64,000 nt of DNA from Hirsutella rhossiliensis (GCF_020360975.1 NW_025408669.1:2666001-2730000), one strand, 5' to 3'. Counted from the stretch's first letter, positions 24,835-35,755 are shown. Numbers and translations are program-made. Notes: generated by a model from the letters alone, not told the origin.

Positions 24835-25064
24835 GTATTTATTTTTAATAGTTTTAAGGCCCTTAATTTAAACGCTTTATTATTAGCCTAGCTTATATAA
24901 AGCTAAGGGGTTTAGGTAACTAAGTTATATATACTAAAAAAAGCTATCTCCTTTAGCTATTAAAAGGGGGTCCTTTATACCTACCCTCCTTTAAGAAGAG
25001 AAAGCTAACTTCTTAGTTAGAATTTAAGAATAAATTAACTAAATCTTTTCTTAATAAGCTTAAT

Positions 25065-25890
25065 TATTTATATATTAACTTATACTAAGAAACCTATTAA
25101 AGGTATCTAAGAAAGCTATTAATTCTTAGCGGCTAAAAACTATAGCTTATTTCGCTTAAGGTAAACTAGCCGCCCGCCTTATTTCCTCTTTAAGTTTATA
25201 TTTAACCTAGTACTTAATGATTAATAAAGTATCCTATCTTATTATATAGTATAGCGTCTTACTATATCCTTAAACTTTATCTTAGACTAATAATACCTAC
25301 CTTTTTAGTAGTAGACGTAAGCTAGTTAAGAACTAGGCTAGGTATATAAATAGTCCTCTTAAAGGTCCTCCTCCTTAGCCGGGCTAAAGGCGCTAATTAC
25401 TATTACTTAAGCTCGCTAGTAGATTTCCTTAGGGGAGTATATCTTGAGTTATTTCTGCCCTAGTATAAGCCTAGCTCTCTTAAGCTTAGACGGCCGCCCT
25501 AGCCTCTTCTCCCTATCTTTCTCTTTCTCTAGGGCTATAGTTATAGCTCTCTACCTCTTCGCCGGCCTCCTAGCTAACGTAGCCTCTGCCCTTCCCCTAG
25601 CCTAGGGCCTTACCTCTACTACCTAGCGCTCTAAGAACCTCTCGGGCCTAATTAAATAAGCGCCTTAAGCGCTATCTTATACCTTTTATAGTTTTAAGTA
25701 GGTATAGCTTTATACTAGGTATATACCTTAATAAAGCGCGTATTAAATAAGGATCTCCTTAGTTTTTAATTAATATATATCTTTACCTCCCTTATATACT
25801 AATATTCTATATTAGCTATATATTGCTTTTATATAATAGTACTTAGCGATATATTTAACTCGGTAGTACTTAAAGTACTAGTAGAGCTAT
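25065..25890 (-). mobile_element. 0.8-kb insertion in the truncated copia copy
   Basis: The segment is absent from the homologous place in the first copia copy (about 2910-3060). It is more CpG-rich than its surroundings. The minus strand around 25370-25620 reads as a basic, Lys/Arg-rich stretch with few stops (EKEKDREKRLGRPSKLKRAR), which recalls the basic C-terminal regions of pogo/Fot-type transposases. That resemblance is weak. The insert ends are approximate because the flanks are degraded. Confidence 0.4.
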
Positions 25891-27081
25891 ACCGCGTTTT
25901 TATATAGTTTTATAACTATTAAGTAATTTAATCGTAAATTTTACCCTTTTATATCCTTTTATTTATATAGTTAGTTCCCTTATAATAAGGTGTTTCCTCT
26001 TTACCTTCTTAAAGTACTAGAATTATAAGAGGGTATTATAGATATTAAGGGAAGTACTAAAATTAAAGATAGCTAATTTTTATAAAGGATAGTTAAAGGG
26101 TTTTAATAAGTAGTCTTTTTAATTTATTAGGAAGATAAAGGCCGGATTTACTATACTAATAATCTTTCCTTAAATTTATAGGTCGAATAAGGGTAGTAGC
26201 GTTAGGTATTATTTCCTAGTAACCTAAATCTTATCTATATTCTTTTATAATAAAAGGTCCTTTTTAAGAGACTTTTTAATAATATCTTTTAGTCCTTTAA
26301 AAAGCGTAATTTTAAAAAGTCAACGTTCCTTAAAGACTTACTAGTAGTCTTCTAGCTAATAGGGCTTTTTATATACTTAGTAAGTAGGTCGATTCTTCTT
26401 AGTTTATTATCTTATTAAAGAATCCTTATCTTAATTTAAAAGGTTTATTTAAAAACCCCCCTTTTTTATACCTTATTACTAATTTTAATAAGGTTTTAAT
26501 TTAACTAGTTCTTTAATTTTTTAACTAATAGACTAATAGGTCTATTAAGGGACTAGTTAGGCTAATAAATAAACTACTAAGACTAGGCCTAGAGTAGTAG
26601 GCGGAGCTAGGGCTAAGACTAAGGTAATAGTTAATAATAAGGTTAAGGCCCTTAAAGGAGAAGGAGCTAGAGGGGTAGTAGTAGTAGTAGCAAGGGCTAT
26701 AATAGTAGGACCTATAGTAGTAGTAGGGATAGTAGGTCGAGCTATCTAGGTCGAATACTAGCTATAAAGGAATAAGACTATTTATTATTATACTTTAGTA
26801 GCGTCTTTATTTAGCTCTTAGCTAGCTTCTTAAAAGATAGTTAAGTAACTATTACTAATAGGCTTTATTAGTATAGATATATATTATAGCTACTAGCTAG
26901 AAAGAGCTTTTATTAAGAAGTATTAATTAGCTTCCTTAAGGATTTCTTCTTACTTAGCTAGCTATAAAGAGGCTAGAAGGTTCTTAGTAAAAAAGGCTCC
27001 TAGGTAGGCTATATAGGTCTTCTTAATACAGTTAGTTATATAGCCCCTCGAGGGAGCTATTAAGGTCTCTAGCTTTAAAAG

Positions 27082-27649
27082 TATAAGGAATAGTATTCCT
27101 ACTATAAGTAAAGCAGCTATAATATACTCTCCCGATTATATAAGCTAATAAGTAGTATGTTAATTATAAATAAAATCCTATCCTATAGAGTAAGAGTCGC
27201 TCGTTATTTTATATATTATTATATATTAAACGGGTTACTAGTTATCGTATAATCGGGAATCAAAGAAATAGAGCTAGCTTAGAATACTAGCTAAGACCTC
27301 TTAAGAATACCGGTATAACTAACCTCCTTTAAATATAAATATTAGTAGAACCAAGACACTTCGAGATATACTCGAGGTATTACGAAATTTCTTAGTCTTA
27401 GGGCTATACGGCAGCCTAAATCTAGTCCCGAAAGATTCTTCCGTTTAGCTATAATTGTCTATATAAGATAGTATGTCTACTAGGAAATAGAGATAGAATT
27501 ATTAACTTTAATAACTCTTCTATATACTAATATACTACTAATAAATTCCGTTGAAAATCCTACCTTATACTCCTTCTTCCCCTCTATTATATAGTCTTAC
27601 GTAATTCCTTAATTTCCTAAAATTCCGCTTTTGCTTATATACCTTAAGA
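27082..27649 (+). repeat. Solo LTR with 5-bp target duplication AAAAG
   Basis: A 568-bp LTR of the same family as the full copia element at 35756-43696, in inverted orientation. It is flanked by AAAAG at 27077-27081 and 27650-27654, and the copia gag sequence reads through when it is removed (compare 4225-4260). It is less damaged than its host: several CpA and TpG survive (AATCAAAG, ACCAAGACAC), so it arrived later or escaped some RIP. Confidence 0.88.
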
Positions 27650-28671
27650 AAAAGCTACTACTTAAGGGTCTCTTCTTCTTAAAAAGAGATTAGCTTACGG
27701 TACTAATAGATTTTATTATCTCTATATATATAGTAGTTAATAGTTTCGTCTTATAGAGGTATTCCTTATAGTAACTCTTATAGTTACTTAAGGTAGTAAA
27801 AGAAGCTCTTTACTATACTAAGGTTAGCTTAGAGAAAAGGGTAGCTCCCTTTATAAATTCCGTTGCCTTAAGATAAAGAGGGAGCTTAAGAGGGTCCTAC
27901 TTATTAAAGAAGATTAAATTATAGATAGTTTTATCTACTTAAGCTTATAGCTCCTTTACTTACTTATCTTAATCTTAAGGCTTTATAAGAATTGTTTTAT
28001 AAACTATAAGGGCGGTAGAGTTATTTTTTGATATTATTATAAAAGGAGGGTAGAAAAGCTAGTTAAAAATTAGCTTTTTTAATATAAAGGGTAAAAGGGG
28101 GCTATAAGAAATATAAGAAAGGTACCTTTTATAGTAGCTATATAGTATAAGAATTCTATTCCTCCTAGGCTTATAACTCTTATAAAAATAAATATAAAAA
28201 GTATATATAAAATATATAAAGGTAAAAAAGGAGATAAGAGGTTAAATAAGTAAGGTAAAGTTATTTAATTCTTATAAGGGTAGTAATTATAGTAAGGGAG
28301 TAATTATTATATTACTTTAATTATCCGTTTATCCTTTATTTAATACCCTTCTTTATATCTATTTAGTATCTTAATTAATAAAGAAGATCCTCCTTAAAAA
28401 AGCTATTAATATCCTTTTAACTACTAAGCTTTTTACTAGGTTTTCCCTTTTATTTTAGCCGGTTCTAGTATATCTATCTTATCTCTCGTTACTTCTATAA
28501 GAAGCTATCGCTACTTTTACTTCCCCTCTTACCCTTACCCTCCTTTCTATACCTCCTTTTAGCTCCTTCTTCCTTCTTCTATACTAGTTTTTTTTTAGCT
28601 TCCTAGGTCCCTCTTATTAAGGGATATCTATAAGAACTATAAAATTAAGCTATACTTCGCGATAATATAAG

Positions 28672-29260
28672 TATAAGAATATACCCTTATATTCCTATTT
28701 TACTATTATAAAGAAATAATAGGTATAGGGAGGCTCTATATAATAAGCTAGTAAAAAGAGGCTCTATAATATAGTTTAAAGGGAATAACCTTTAAAGATA
28801 AAAGACTTCTACTAGATATCTATAGCTTCCTTTAGGAAAAGCGGGTCGAGATAAGCCTATCCTAATAAATAAGAATATATATAAATTGCATAAGTTAATT
28901 ATAAGTAGAACGGATACCCTATTACCTATCTTAGCTTAGCGGTTCTAAAGATATCCGCGATACGAGAATAGGTAGGGCATAGAATATTCTAGTTAAATCT
29001 ATAACTTATACTAGAACCTATAGTCTTACGTTAACTATCACGCTATAATTAGACCACCTACTAAGTCTAGAAGATATACTATAGATAGAAATTTTTAAGC
29101 ACTATAGAATATACTAGAAAGCTAACTAATTAGTCTACTAGTAGGCGAGCAATAGTCTATAAAAGACAAAGGATTTCCCTAGGAGTAGTAGATAGAATAA
29201 GTAAGTTTATAAGTATCTTTTATAACTTTATTCTTTTAATATATTATTTAGCCCCTTATA
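28672..29260 (+). repeat. Second-family LTR fragment (partner of 44259-44954)
   Basis: 589 bp, reverse complement of 44366-44954, beginning TATAAGAATATACCC. The partner extends a further 100 bp or so beyond the point where this copy stops (29260), so this one is truncated or recombined. It is more RIP-mutated than the partner. Confidence 0.8.
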
Positions 29261-29280
29261 CCTTTTAATAATAAGCTAGT

Positions 29281-29370
29281 ATTATAAGCTTAATAGTAAG
29301 TATAGGTCTATTAATAAAGCTATATATTATAAGCTTAATAGTAAGTATAGGTCTATTAATAAAGCTATAT
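29281..29370. repeat. Identical 45-bp tandem duplication
   Basis: The 45-bp unit starting ATTATAAGCTTAATAG occurs twice head-to-tail (29281-29325, 29326-29370) with no differences. In a heavily mutated repeat block this must be more recent than the RIP mutations. Confidence 0.9.
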
Positions 29371-30250
29371 AGCTACTTATCCTTACTATTTAAAAGTAGA
29401 ATTATAAAATAAAAGTAATTTAATAAGTTATTAAAAAAGTTAAATATAAATAGCTTTTTTAAAGTAAGAGTAATAATAAAAAGAATAATAAGTAAATTTA
29501 ATTAAATACTAATATTAGTAAATAAAAGTAATAAAAGTAGCTATAAGAGAATAATAATAATTTAAAAGGGTTTAAAAGTTTTTAATTAAGTTTTTAAAAA
29601 AAAAGAAAATACTTTAAAAGTAAGATATAACTATTAATAATTAGTAAAAGATATCTTAAAGGTTAAATAAATAGCTAAAAATATATAAATAGCTATTTTA
29701 AAGTTAAGCTAGAGTTTAATAATTATTAACTATTAAATACGTAATAAGCTAAATTATATTTATAAGTAACTTAAAGCTATTAATATAAATATAGCAGCTA
29801 CTTTACTATAGAATTTTACTTCTATTATATATTTATTACTATTACTATAATAAAGTAGTATCTAACTACTCTTAACTAGTAGTACTATAAGATCTATATT
29901 AGTAAGTAAGCTATATTATATTATTAATATATTATAAGATAAGAAATAAGATAGAGACCGACTATAGGTAGGTGCTATTTAGTAAGCTATCGAAAGTAAG
30001 GTAAGGATAAATAAAAGCTAGGCGATATAAAGAAACGTAGCGGTTATAAAGAATGCCCGGAACATAGAGCGAGTAAAGACTATCTATAAAACCGAGTTAT
30101 AGCGGGATAAGGAAGCCGCGTAGAAGATAGTAGTAACTAGAGTATAAGTAATAAGAGATTAACTTTATAAACTCCTTCTTATTATCGTAGCCCTACTATA
30201 AGTTACTCTTAACCGTAAAACCCTAGTTTATAAGTAAGTTAAGTGCATTC
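29371..30250. other. Extreme AT-rich RIP relic
   Basis: Almost only A and T to about 29960, then mixed sequence with CpG up to a sharp border near 30250 where CpA and TpG reappear (TAAGTGCATTCCGGAG). No gene, LTR or domain is recognised. Confidence 0.6.
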
Positions 30251-30609
30251 CGGAGCTGGTATCCTAGCTCTATCATAGTTTCGGAAGAGTTCCTATTAGT
30301 AGCGTTGTCTACTAGGCAGTATGGGTCTTATCGAGAGCGCAGCCGAGTCTTCCGCGGGCCTAGCCTGTTACACTTTCCTTCTAACTCTCCTCTTATAACT
30401 ATATGTTTCACTTGGACGTTCATCAGTGTGCCATAGTTAAATACTCTCTTGCGGATTCTTATAAAACGGTGAAGGAACGATGGATGCGGGGAATAGATTA
30501 GGTGATTAGACAGGTTTCACTCGATGACTCAAGCCCGCCATGTCTATAACATGCTCTTCAATACCACTATAAGACATTGATCCGCATTGAAAAAGTCTCC
30601 GACTGCGGG

Positions 30610-30617
30610 TATTTAAA
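30610..30617 (+). promoter_or_regulatory. TATA-like box before the intron-array gene
   Basis: TATTTAAA lies 111 bp before the ATG at 30728, in a 470-bp stretch of ordinary, non-RIP composition. The spacing suits a fungal core promoter. Confidence 0.45.
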
Positions 30618-30727
30618 GTAGGCAAGACCAGGCTGTTAGAGAAAAGGAGTGCAGCTTCAAAGCGCGAATCTGGCTCTTACTCCTACGCTATATTTAACAT
30701 TGTCGATTGAGTCCGGTCAGACTAGCA

Positions 30728-32113
30728 ATGATTAAATCCCGTCCCACTAAAATGACGGTTTTTATTGCGATTTTCACGATGTTGACTGGATTGGCTATGG
30801 CGAGCCCAGCACCGGTTGGAAAAGTGGAAGAACAGGCAAGTATATACCGCAGTCAACAAGATCAAAGCCGACTTCTCCGCGATATGATGACCAACCTGGC
30901 GACTCTAGTGTGTAAGTTGCAGCCGCCCAGTGTGTTGGCGGCATGCTAATATGGCTGGCGACTCTAGTTTGTAAGTTCCGACTTATGGCTTGCAAGAATG
31001 ATCGCAAACAGCATGTTGATCTGCTGGCGACTCTAGGATGTAAGTTGCAAGCCGCCGTGGACGAGAGTGATCGCCAGCAGCATGCTGATATAACTGGCGA
31101 CTCTAGAATGTATGTTCTATGTCGTTATAGACGAGAGTGATTCCTAGCAGAGAACTGATATAGCTAATAACTCTAGTGTGTAAGTTTCACCCGCTATATA
31201 ATTATAAAAGTGATTACTGGCAGCACGCTGATATAGGAGCCGGCTCTAGCGTGTAAGTTCCAGTTTGCCACTAACGAGAGGCATTGCTCGCGGCATGCTA
31301 ATATAGCTGGCGACTCTAGTGTGTAAGTTGCATACCGTCATGGACAAGAGTGATTGCTAGCGGCTGCGCGGCATGCTGATATATGTATATTGTCTGGTGA
31401 CTCTAGCCTGTAAGCACCGACCTATGACTAATAAGAGTGATTGCTGAAAGCATACTGACGTTGCTGACGACTTTAGTGTGTAAGCTCAATCAGTCACAGC
31501 CGAGAGGAACTATTAGTAGATTGCTAATATATCTGGCGACTCTAGCCTGTAAGTTCCGACCTATGACTAACGGGAGTAATCGCTAGCGGCATGCTGATAT
31601 AACTGGCGACTCTAGAATGTAAGTTCCTAGCCGCCATAGATAATAGTGACAGCTAAGTAGCAGAATACTAATATACTTGGCGACTCTAGACTGTAAGTTA
31701 TAACGCGACGCCCGTTATAGCCGAGAGTGATTGCTAGCAGACTACTAATATAGCTGGCGACTCTAGTGTGTAAGTTCAACCCCTTAGGGCTAAGGGTTAT
31801 AGATAGCAGGATGCTGATATAGCTGGGAACTCTAGTGTGTAAGTTCAATCCGTCACGACGAGAGGTATTGCTTGCGGAATGCTAATATACCTAACGATTC
31901 TAGGGAGTAAGTTCCGATTTATCACAATAAGAGTGACGGCTAGCGGCATGCTGATATAGCTGGTAACTCTAGTGTGTAAGTTTAACCTATTACGGGCAAG
32001 AGTTATTGCTAGCAGAATACTGATATAGCTGGTGACTCTAGTGTGTAAGTTTAACTCGTTACGGACGAGAGGTATTGCTAGCGAAATGCTAATAAAGCTA
32101 GCGACTCTAGGAT
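30728..32113 (+). CDS. Small secreted-type protein gene running into a tandem intron-like array
   Basis: The first exon (30728-30911; an in-frame ATG at 30752 is an alternative start) encodes a basic start, a hydrophobic stretch TVFIAIFTMLTGLAMA and an ASPAP cleavage-type site. A polar segment ending RLLRDMMTNLATLV follows. This looks like a signal peptide and short secreted protein. At 30912 a consensus donor GTAAGT begins the first of 17 successive intron-like units (see the array entry), each followed by a 3-nt spacer. If every spacer is an exon, phase is 1 after exon 1 and a TGA forms two triplets later, so the full product is uncertain: skipping, nonsense-mediated decay or a decayed gene are possible. 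No 3' exon can be assigned; a LINE begins at about 32344. End coordinate is nominal. Confidence 0.4.
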
Positions 32114-32198
32114 GTAAGGTAAGCTCTAAGCTTTTATAGATAAGGGTGATTGCTAGTTAGTAGGAATATAGTATTAATAATATCGTTAGCGACTATAG
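30895..32198 (+). repeat. Tandem array of about 18 intron-like 69-bp units with 3-nt spacers
   Basis: Consensus unit: GTAAGTT, about 18 variable bases, GAGAGTGATTGCTAGC, GGCATGCTGATATA, GCTGGCGACTCTAG, then three bases. Donors start at 30912, 30971, 31040, 31110, 31180, 31253, 31323, 31410, 31480, 31549, 31619, 31693, 31770, 31839, 31907, 31976 and 32045, with a weaker one at 32114 (GTAAGG). Acceptor AG ends at 30967, 31036, 31106, 31176, 31249, 31319, 31406, 31476, 31545, 31615, 31689, 31766, 31835, 31903, 31972, 32041 and 32110. Lengths are 56-84 nt, mostly 65-67. Spacers in order: TTT GAT AAT TGT CGT TGT CCT TGT CCT AAT ACT TGT TGT GGA TGT TGT GAT. Branch-like RCTRAY is present in 16 of 17. 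The middle third is the most variable part. One unit read straight through also gives a 23-codon peptide beginning LATLVCKLQAAVDES. Confidence 0.9.
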
Positions 32199-32479
32199 TT
32201 TAGAAAAGTCGATCCGTAATAGGTGAGTTCTAAAAACGCTAGTAATACTACTAAGTAACTTAGCGGGAGCAACGGACGTATAGAGATTGCTCCGTATTAG
32301 TTATCGCGGGAGATAGCTACGGTCGTTATATAGAGACGCTAGTTTTTTTAGAGTTTTTTTATATTATTACTCGTATATAGCCTCTAGGGCTATAGTAAGG
32401 CTAATAAGGGCCTAGGCCCCTATTAGTAGCCCTAGCTAGCTATAGAGCCCGGGGGCTTAAAACTAATTAGGGAAAGGGT

Positions 32480-35400
32480 AGCTATAAAGGTAAAGATAAA
32501 GGAAAGGTTAGTCTAGTTCCTCCCGCGCGGTGATTTTCCCCCCTAAGGGCCCTATAGCCCCTAGGTTACTCCTTTTTAAGCTACTTAGCTATCCCTATCC
32601 CTATTTTAGCTAAGAAGGTTAGAAGGGCTTCCCTTCCTTCCTTAGAGCTATAGAGAATAGGTAGGCTAAGGGCCCCCTCCTATCTCTTAGAGGTCTAGTA
32701 AAGGACCTCTCTTTCCCTCCTATAGTTTAGGCGCCTTAGGATAAGGTGCTTAGCCGTATACCTTCCTTAGCCGTAGCGGTAGTTATCTTAGTCTACCTTA
32801 TTAGTCCTTTTTAAGAAGGAAAATAAGAAGCTAGCCTTAAAGAGGAGCTAGTAAAAGGCCGAGAGGGTCGGCTTAGGCCTCCCTATAGAGTCCTTTTCTA
32901 AGCTAAGGGCTAGGCGGGGGGTCTTTTAAATAGATATATAGTACTTACCTAGGCCCTTAGCCCTAGGGCCTTTAGCCGCCTCGGTAGCCTAGAGTCCCTT
33001 CTAATAGTCCTTAATAGCTTACCGGACCTTTCTTTATAAGTAGCTAATAGAGACTAAGGGGGTCCCTTAGGGAGGGGCCCCTAAGCCTCTTTTAGCTAGC
33101 TAGTTAGTAAGCTCGTTACTAAAGATCCTTAGGTAGCTAAGGCACTAATATAGCTATACGTTATAAAAGGCTTTTAAGCTAAATAGAAGCCTTTTAATAT
33201 ATATAGCTAGGTCTAAGAAACTTATAACCTTCCTTATAGCGGCTTAGCTATTTATAAAGATATAGGTATCTATAAGGGGGTTAAGGGGGCTAAGCCTTAA
33301 GGGCCGAGGGCTCCTAGCTAGGTCCTCTAGGACCCTTAGTATCGCGAATAGCTCTACGTTAGCTACTTTAATTAAGGGCCCTAGGTTCTCGTAGTACGCT
33401 TTAATAGGCTTATTTTCTAGGCTTATTTCGTAAAAGGAGTAAGCGTTAGTCTTTATAAAGGATCCCTTAAGGCACCCCTTAAAGCCGTTAGTATAGAAGG
33501 CTAGGAGCTATAACCTAAAGTCTTTTAGGCTAGCTAGGCTAGCTAAGAGGCGTTAGTACTACTTCTTAGCTAAGAGCTTAGGGGCCTCTATTATTATAAT
33601 AAAGGCCTTAGGCTCTAGGGCCTATAGGGGCTCCTAGCTAGCTTTCTTTCTTTCTAAGTTATAATTAAGTCCTATAAGAGCTACTAGGCCTTTAAGGAGG
33701 CGGAAAAGCTATATATATAGCCTAATATAGCTTAAGGCCCTTAGGTCGGAGCCTAAGTTAGCGAGGTCGTCCTATATAGCTAGGTCGTAAGCTTGCCTTA
33801 TAGGGTAACTAGGTAAAAGGTATAGGGTCTAGAAGGTATAGGAGAAGTATACCCTTTTAAATTATACCTTTAGTAGCGGTAGGGCTGCTTTAGCTTTTAA
33901 AGCCTTAATAAGGGATCCTTTAAAGGCCCCTAAGACCTTTAAAAGAGCTTAGTTTTAGAGCCTTTAAAAAAGCTTTATTAAGCTCTTAGGGGTCTTAGGC
34001 CCCTTATACTAAAGCTAGGTCCTATAGTCTACTATAAAGGTTATATAGGCCTAGTAAAGCTATTTAAAGGCTTTAAATAATAGGCCTTTTTATATAAAGG
34101 TTAAGTAGGATAGTCTTTTAAAGGTAGCTTATATAGAAGCTACCTTCTTCTTAATATATTATTTAAATAAGAGCTTAGAATTAAAAAAGACCCCTAGCTA
34201 CTATACTAAGGGCTTTACTTTAAAAAATAAGTCTCTTACTATTATACCCTTTAAAATAGGCTGCTATTGCCTATTAAAGTAAATAAGTTCTATCTTTAAG
34301 GGGTTAAAGTAGACCCCTTAGTCTTTAGCTTATTTAAATAGGTTAGTAGCTATTCCTTCTAGCTATTAAACGTTCTTCTTAGCTGAGGTCGACGTTATAA
34401 AGATACTAAAGTTATCTATATAAGATAGCTAGTATCCCTTAGCCGCTAGTATCCCCCTTATATATAAGAGGAATAAAATAAGGCTAATAAGGGACCTTTA
34501 AAGCACCCTTATTACTAGGTCTATAAGGGCCTAGACTTACCCCTCGAAGGCTAGCTAGATCTTCCTTTTAATAAGGAAGTAGTCTACTTAGCTTATAAGG
34601 GCCTTAAGGAGGTTTAAGTCCCTTAGGACCCTTATAAGCTATTCCTTTAATATAAAATTAAAGGCGCCCTTTATATTTAATAAGAGGGTATTAGTAATAG
34701 CTTTCTTATTAGACTCCTACTTCTTTTAGATATAGTATAAAAGGAGGAAGGCCGTGTTTATAGCTAACCGCTATTTTCGTCCCCTTAGCTATATAGGGTT
34801 TAAAAGCCCGGCCGTATTAGCTAAATAGCTTAGCCGGGTAGCGTATAGCTTTTTAAGGACCTTTCCTAAGTAGTTAAATAGACTTATAACCCTATAAGCC
34901 TTAGGGATAGTATAGTCTAGCTTATTTTACTTAAGAAGTATAATTCTTATAGCTTCCTTTTATACCTTAGGGTAGTATCCTTAGTTAAATAAAGCTTTAT
35001 AGGCCCTATTAAAGACTATAAGGATAGCTTTATATACGTATTAAATAAGGAGGAAGCTAAGGGAGTCTAAGCTAAGGGCTTTCTTATTAAAAGAGCTAAA
35101 AATAGCCCTCTTAATCTTAGGGTCCTTTAGCTCTAGCTAGTCTTACTTATCTATACCCTTACTACTTATATAGCCTAGAGGCTCTTCTTTTTCTAAGCTC
35201 TAAGGGGGGCTAAGGGGGGGGCTAGGGCTAGGGTCTAAGGTTAGGAAAAGGGTCGTTAGGAAGGCCTTATATTTTTCTATAAAGGTATTAGCTTTTACTT
35301 TTATCCCTTTTTTTATATATAAGATACTAAGAAGGGTAGGGTTAGCTCTAGCCTTAGTATAAGAAAAGGCTATAAAGATATCCTTTCTTATTACTTTTAT

Positions 35401-35750
35401 TAAGAAACTCTCTTAGTATTGCTTTTTTATAGCCTTAATAGTATACTTAAAGCTATTTCAGGCCTTTATAAAGCTCTTTTAGCTCTCCTTATCCTAGGCT
35501 AGCCTATAAGCCTATTAAGCTAGGCTTAAGGCTTTTTAAAGGTAGGTTAGCTTATTAGTCTACTAAGGCTTAGATCCCTTATAAGGCCTCTTTTTCGGTA
35601 TCGCTACGTTTAAAGCCTCTATAAAGGTTCTTATTAAAAATAAAGCTATCCCTTTTAAGTTATCTCTTTTTATAGCCCTCTCTATAGCTTTAAGAAGGTC
35701 CTATTCCTTCTTAGCTAAGTATTTTAAAAATACCTTTTAGTCTACTTTCC
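32480..35750 (-). pseudogene. LINE ORF2, 3' part: reverse transcriptase and RNase H
   Basis: The frame can be followed for about 1000 codons with RIP stops. It contains the RT blocks (AYRVISLFNYLGKVLKKL, then IQLRGRK, NTLLLNIKGAFN, PLISLILFLLYI and YIDNFSIFIT), each one or two residues from family consensus, the catalytic YIDD being YIDN. RNase H blocks follow: TNGFKGCLKGSF, NVELFAILRVLEDLA and IFINSQAAI. Asp-to-Asn changes at both catalytic sites and TAG stops show it is dead. The 5' part of the ORF (endonuclease) is at 43697-45450. Confidence 0.85.
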
Positions 35751-35755
35751 TATAA

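Larger units (their letters stand above)
24835..28664 (-). mobile_element. Truncated copia copy, heavily RIP-mutated
   Basis: Collinear with 2670-5242 of the left-edge element: shared landmarks are GCCTAGCTTATATAAAGCTA (2735 and 24890), the gag low-complexity zone, and the LTR 28172-28664. It begins abruptly at 24835 within the region corresponding to integrase, so reverse transcriptase is missing. Compared with the first copy it has lost many CpG and CpT sites as well as CpA, so it is either older or went through more RIP cycles. It carries two insertions: about 25065-25890 and the solo LTR 27082-27649. Confidence 0.82.

Noticed and set aside
1..30250. Non-fungal or AT-rich organelle DNA
   Set aside because: CpG is kept while CpA/TpG are lost, and LTR pairs with target duplications are present: this is RIP on retrotransposons, not mitochondrial sequence.
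31627..31848. Minus-strand open stretches across the array (also 30795-31007)
   Set aside because: They are antisense shadows of the tandem unit, with repeated LHTRVASYIS-type peptides created by the repeat itself.
30899..32113. CRISPR-like array of regularly spaced repeats
   Set aside because: Repeats and 'spacers' are not separable: the whole unit is homologous, spacing varies, and the organism is a fungus with spliceosomal introns.
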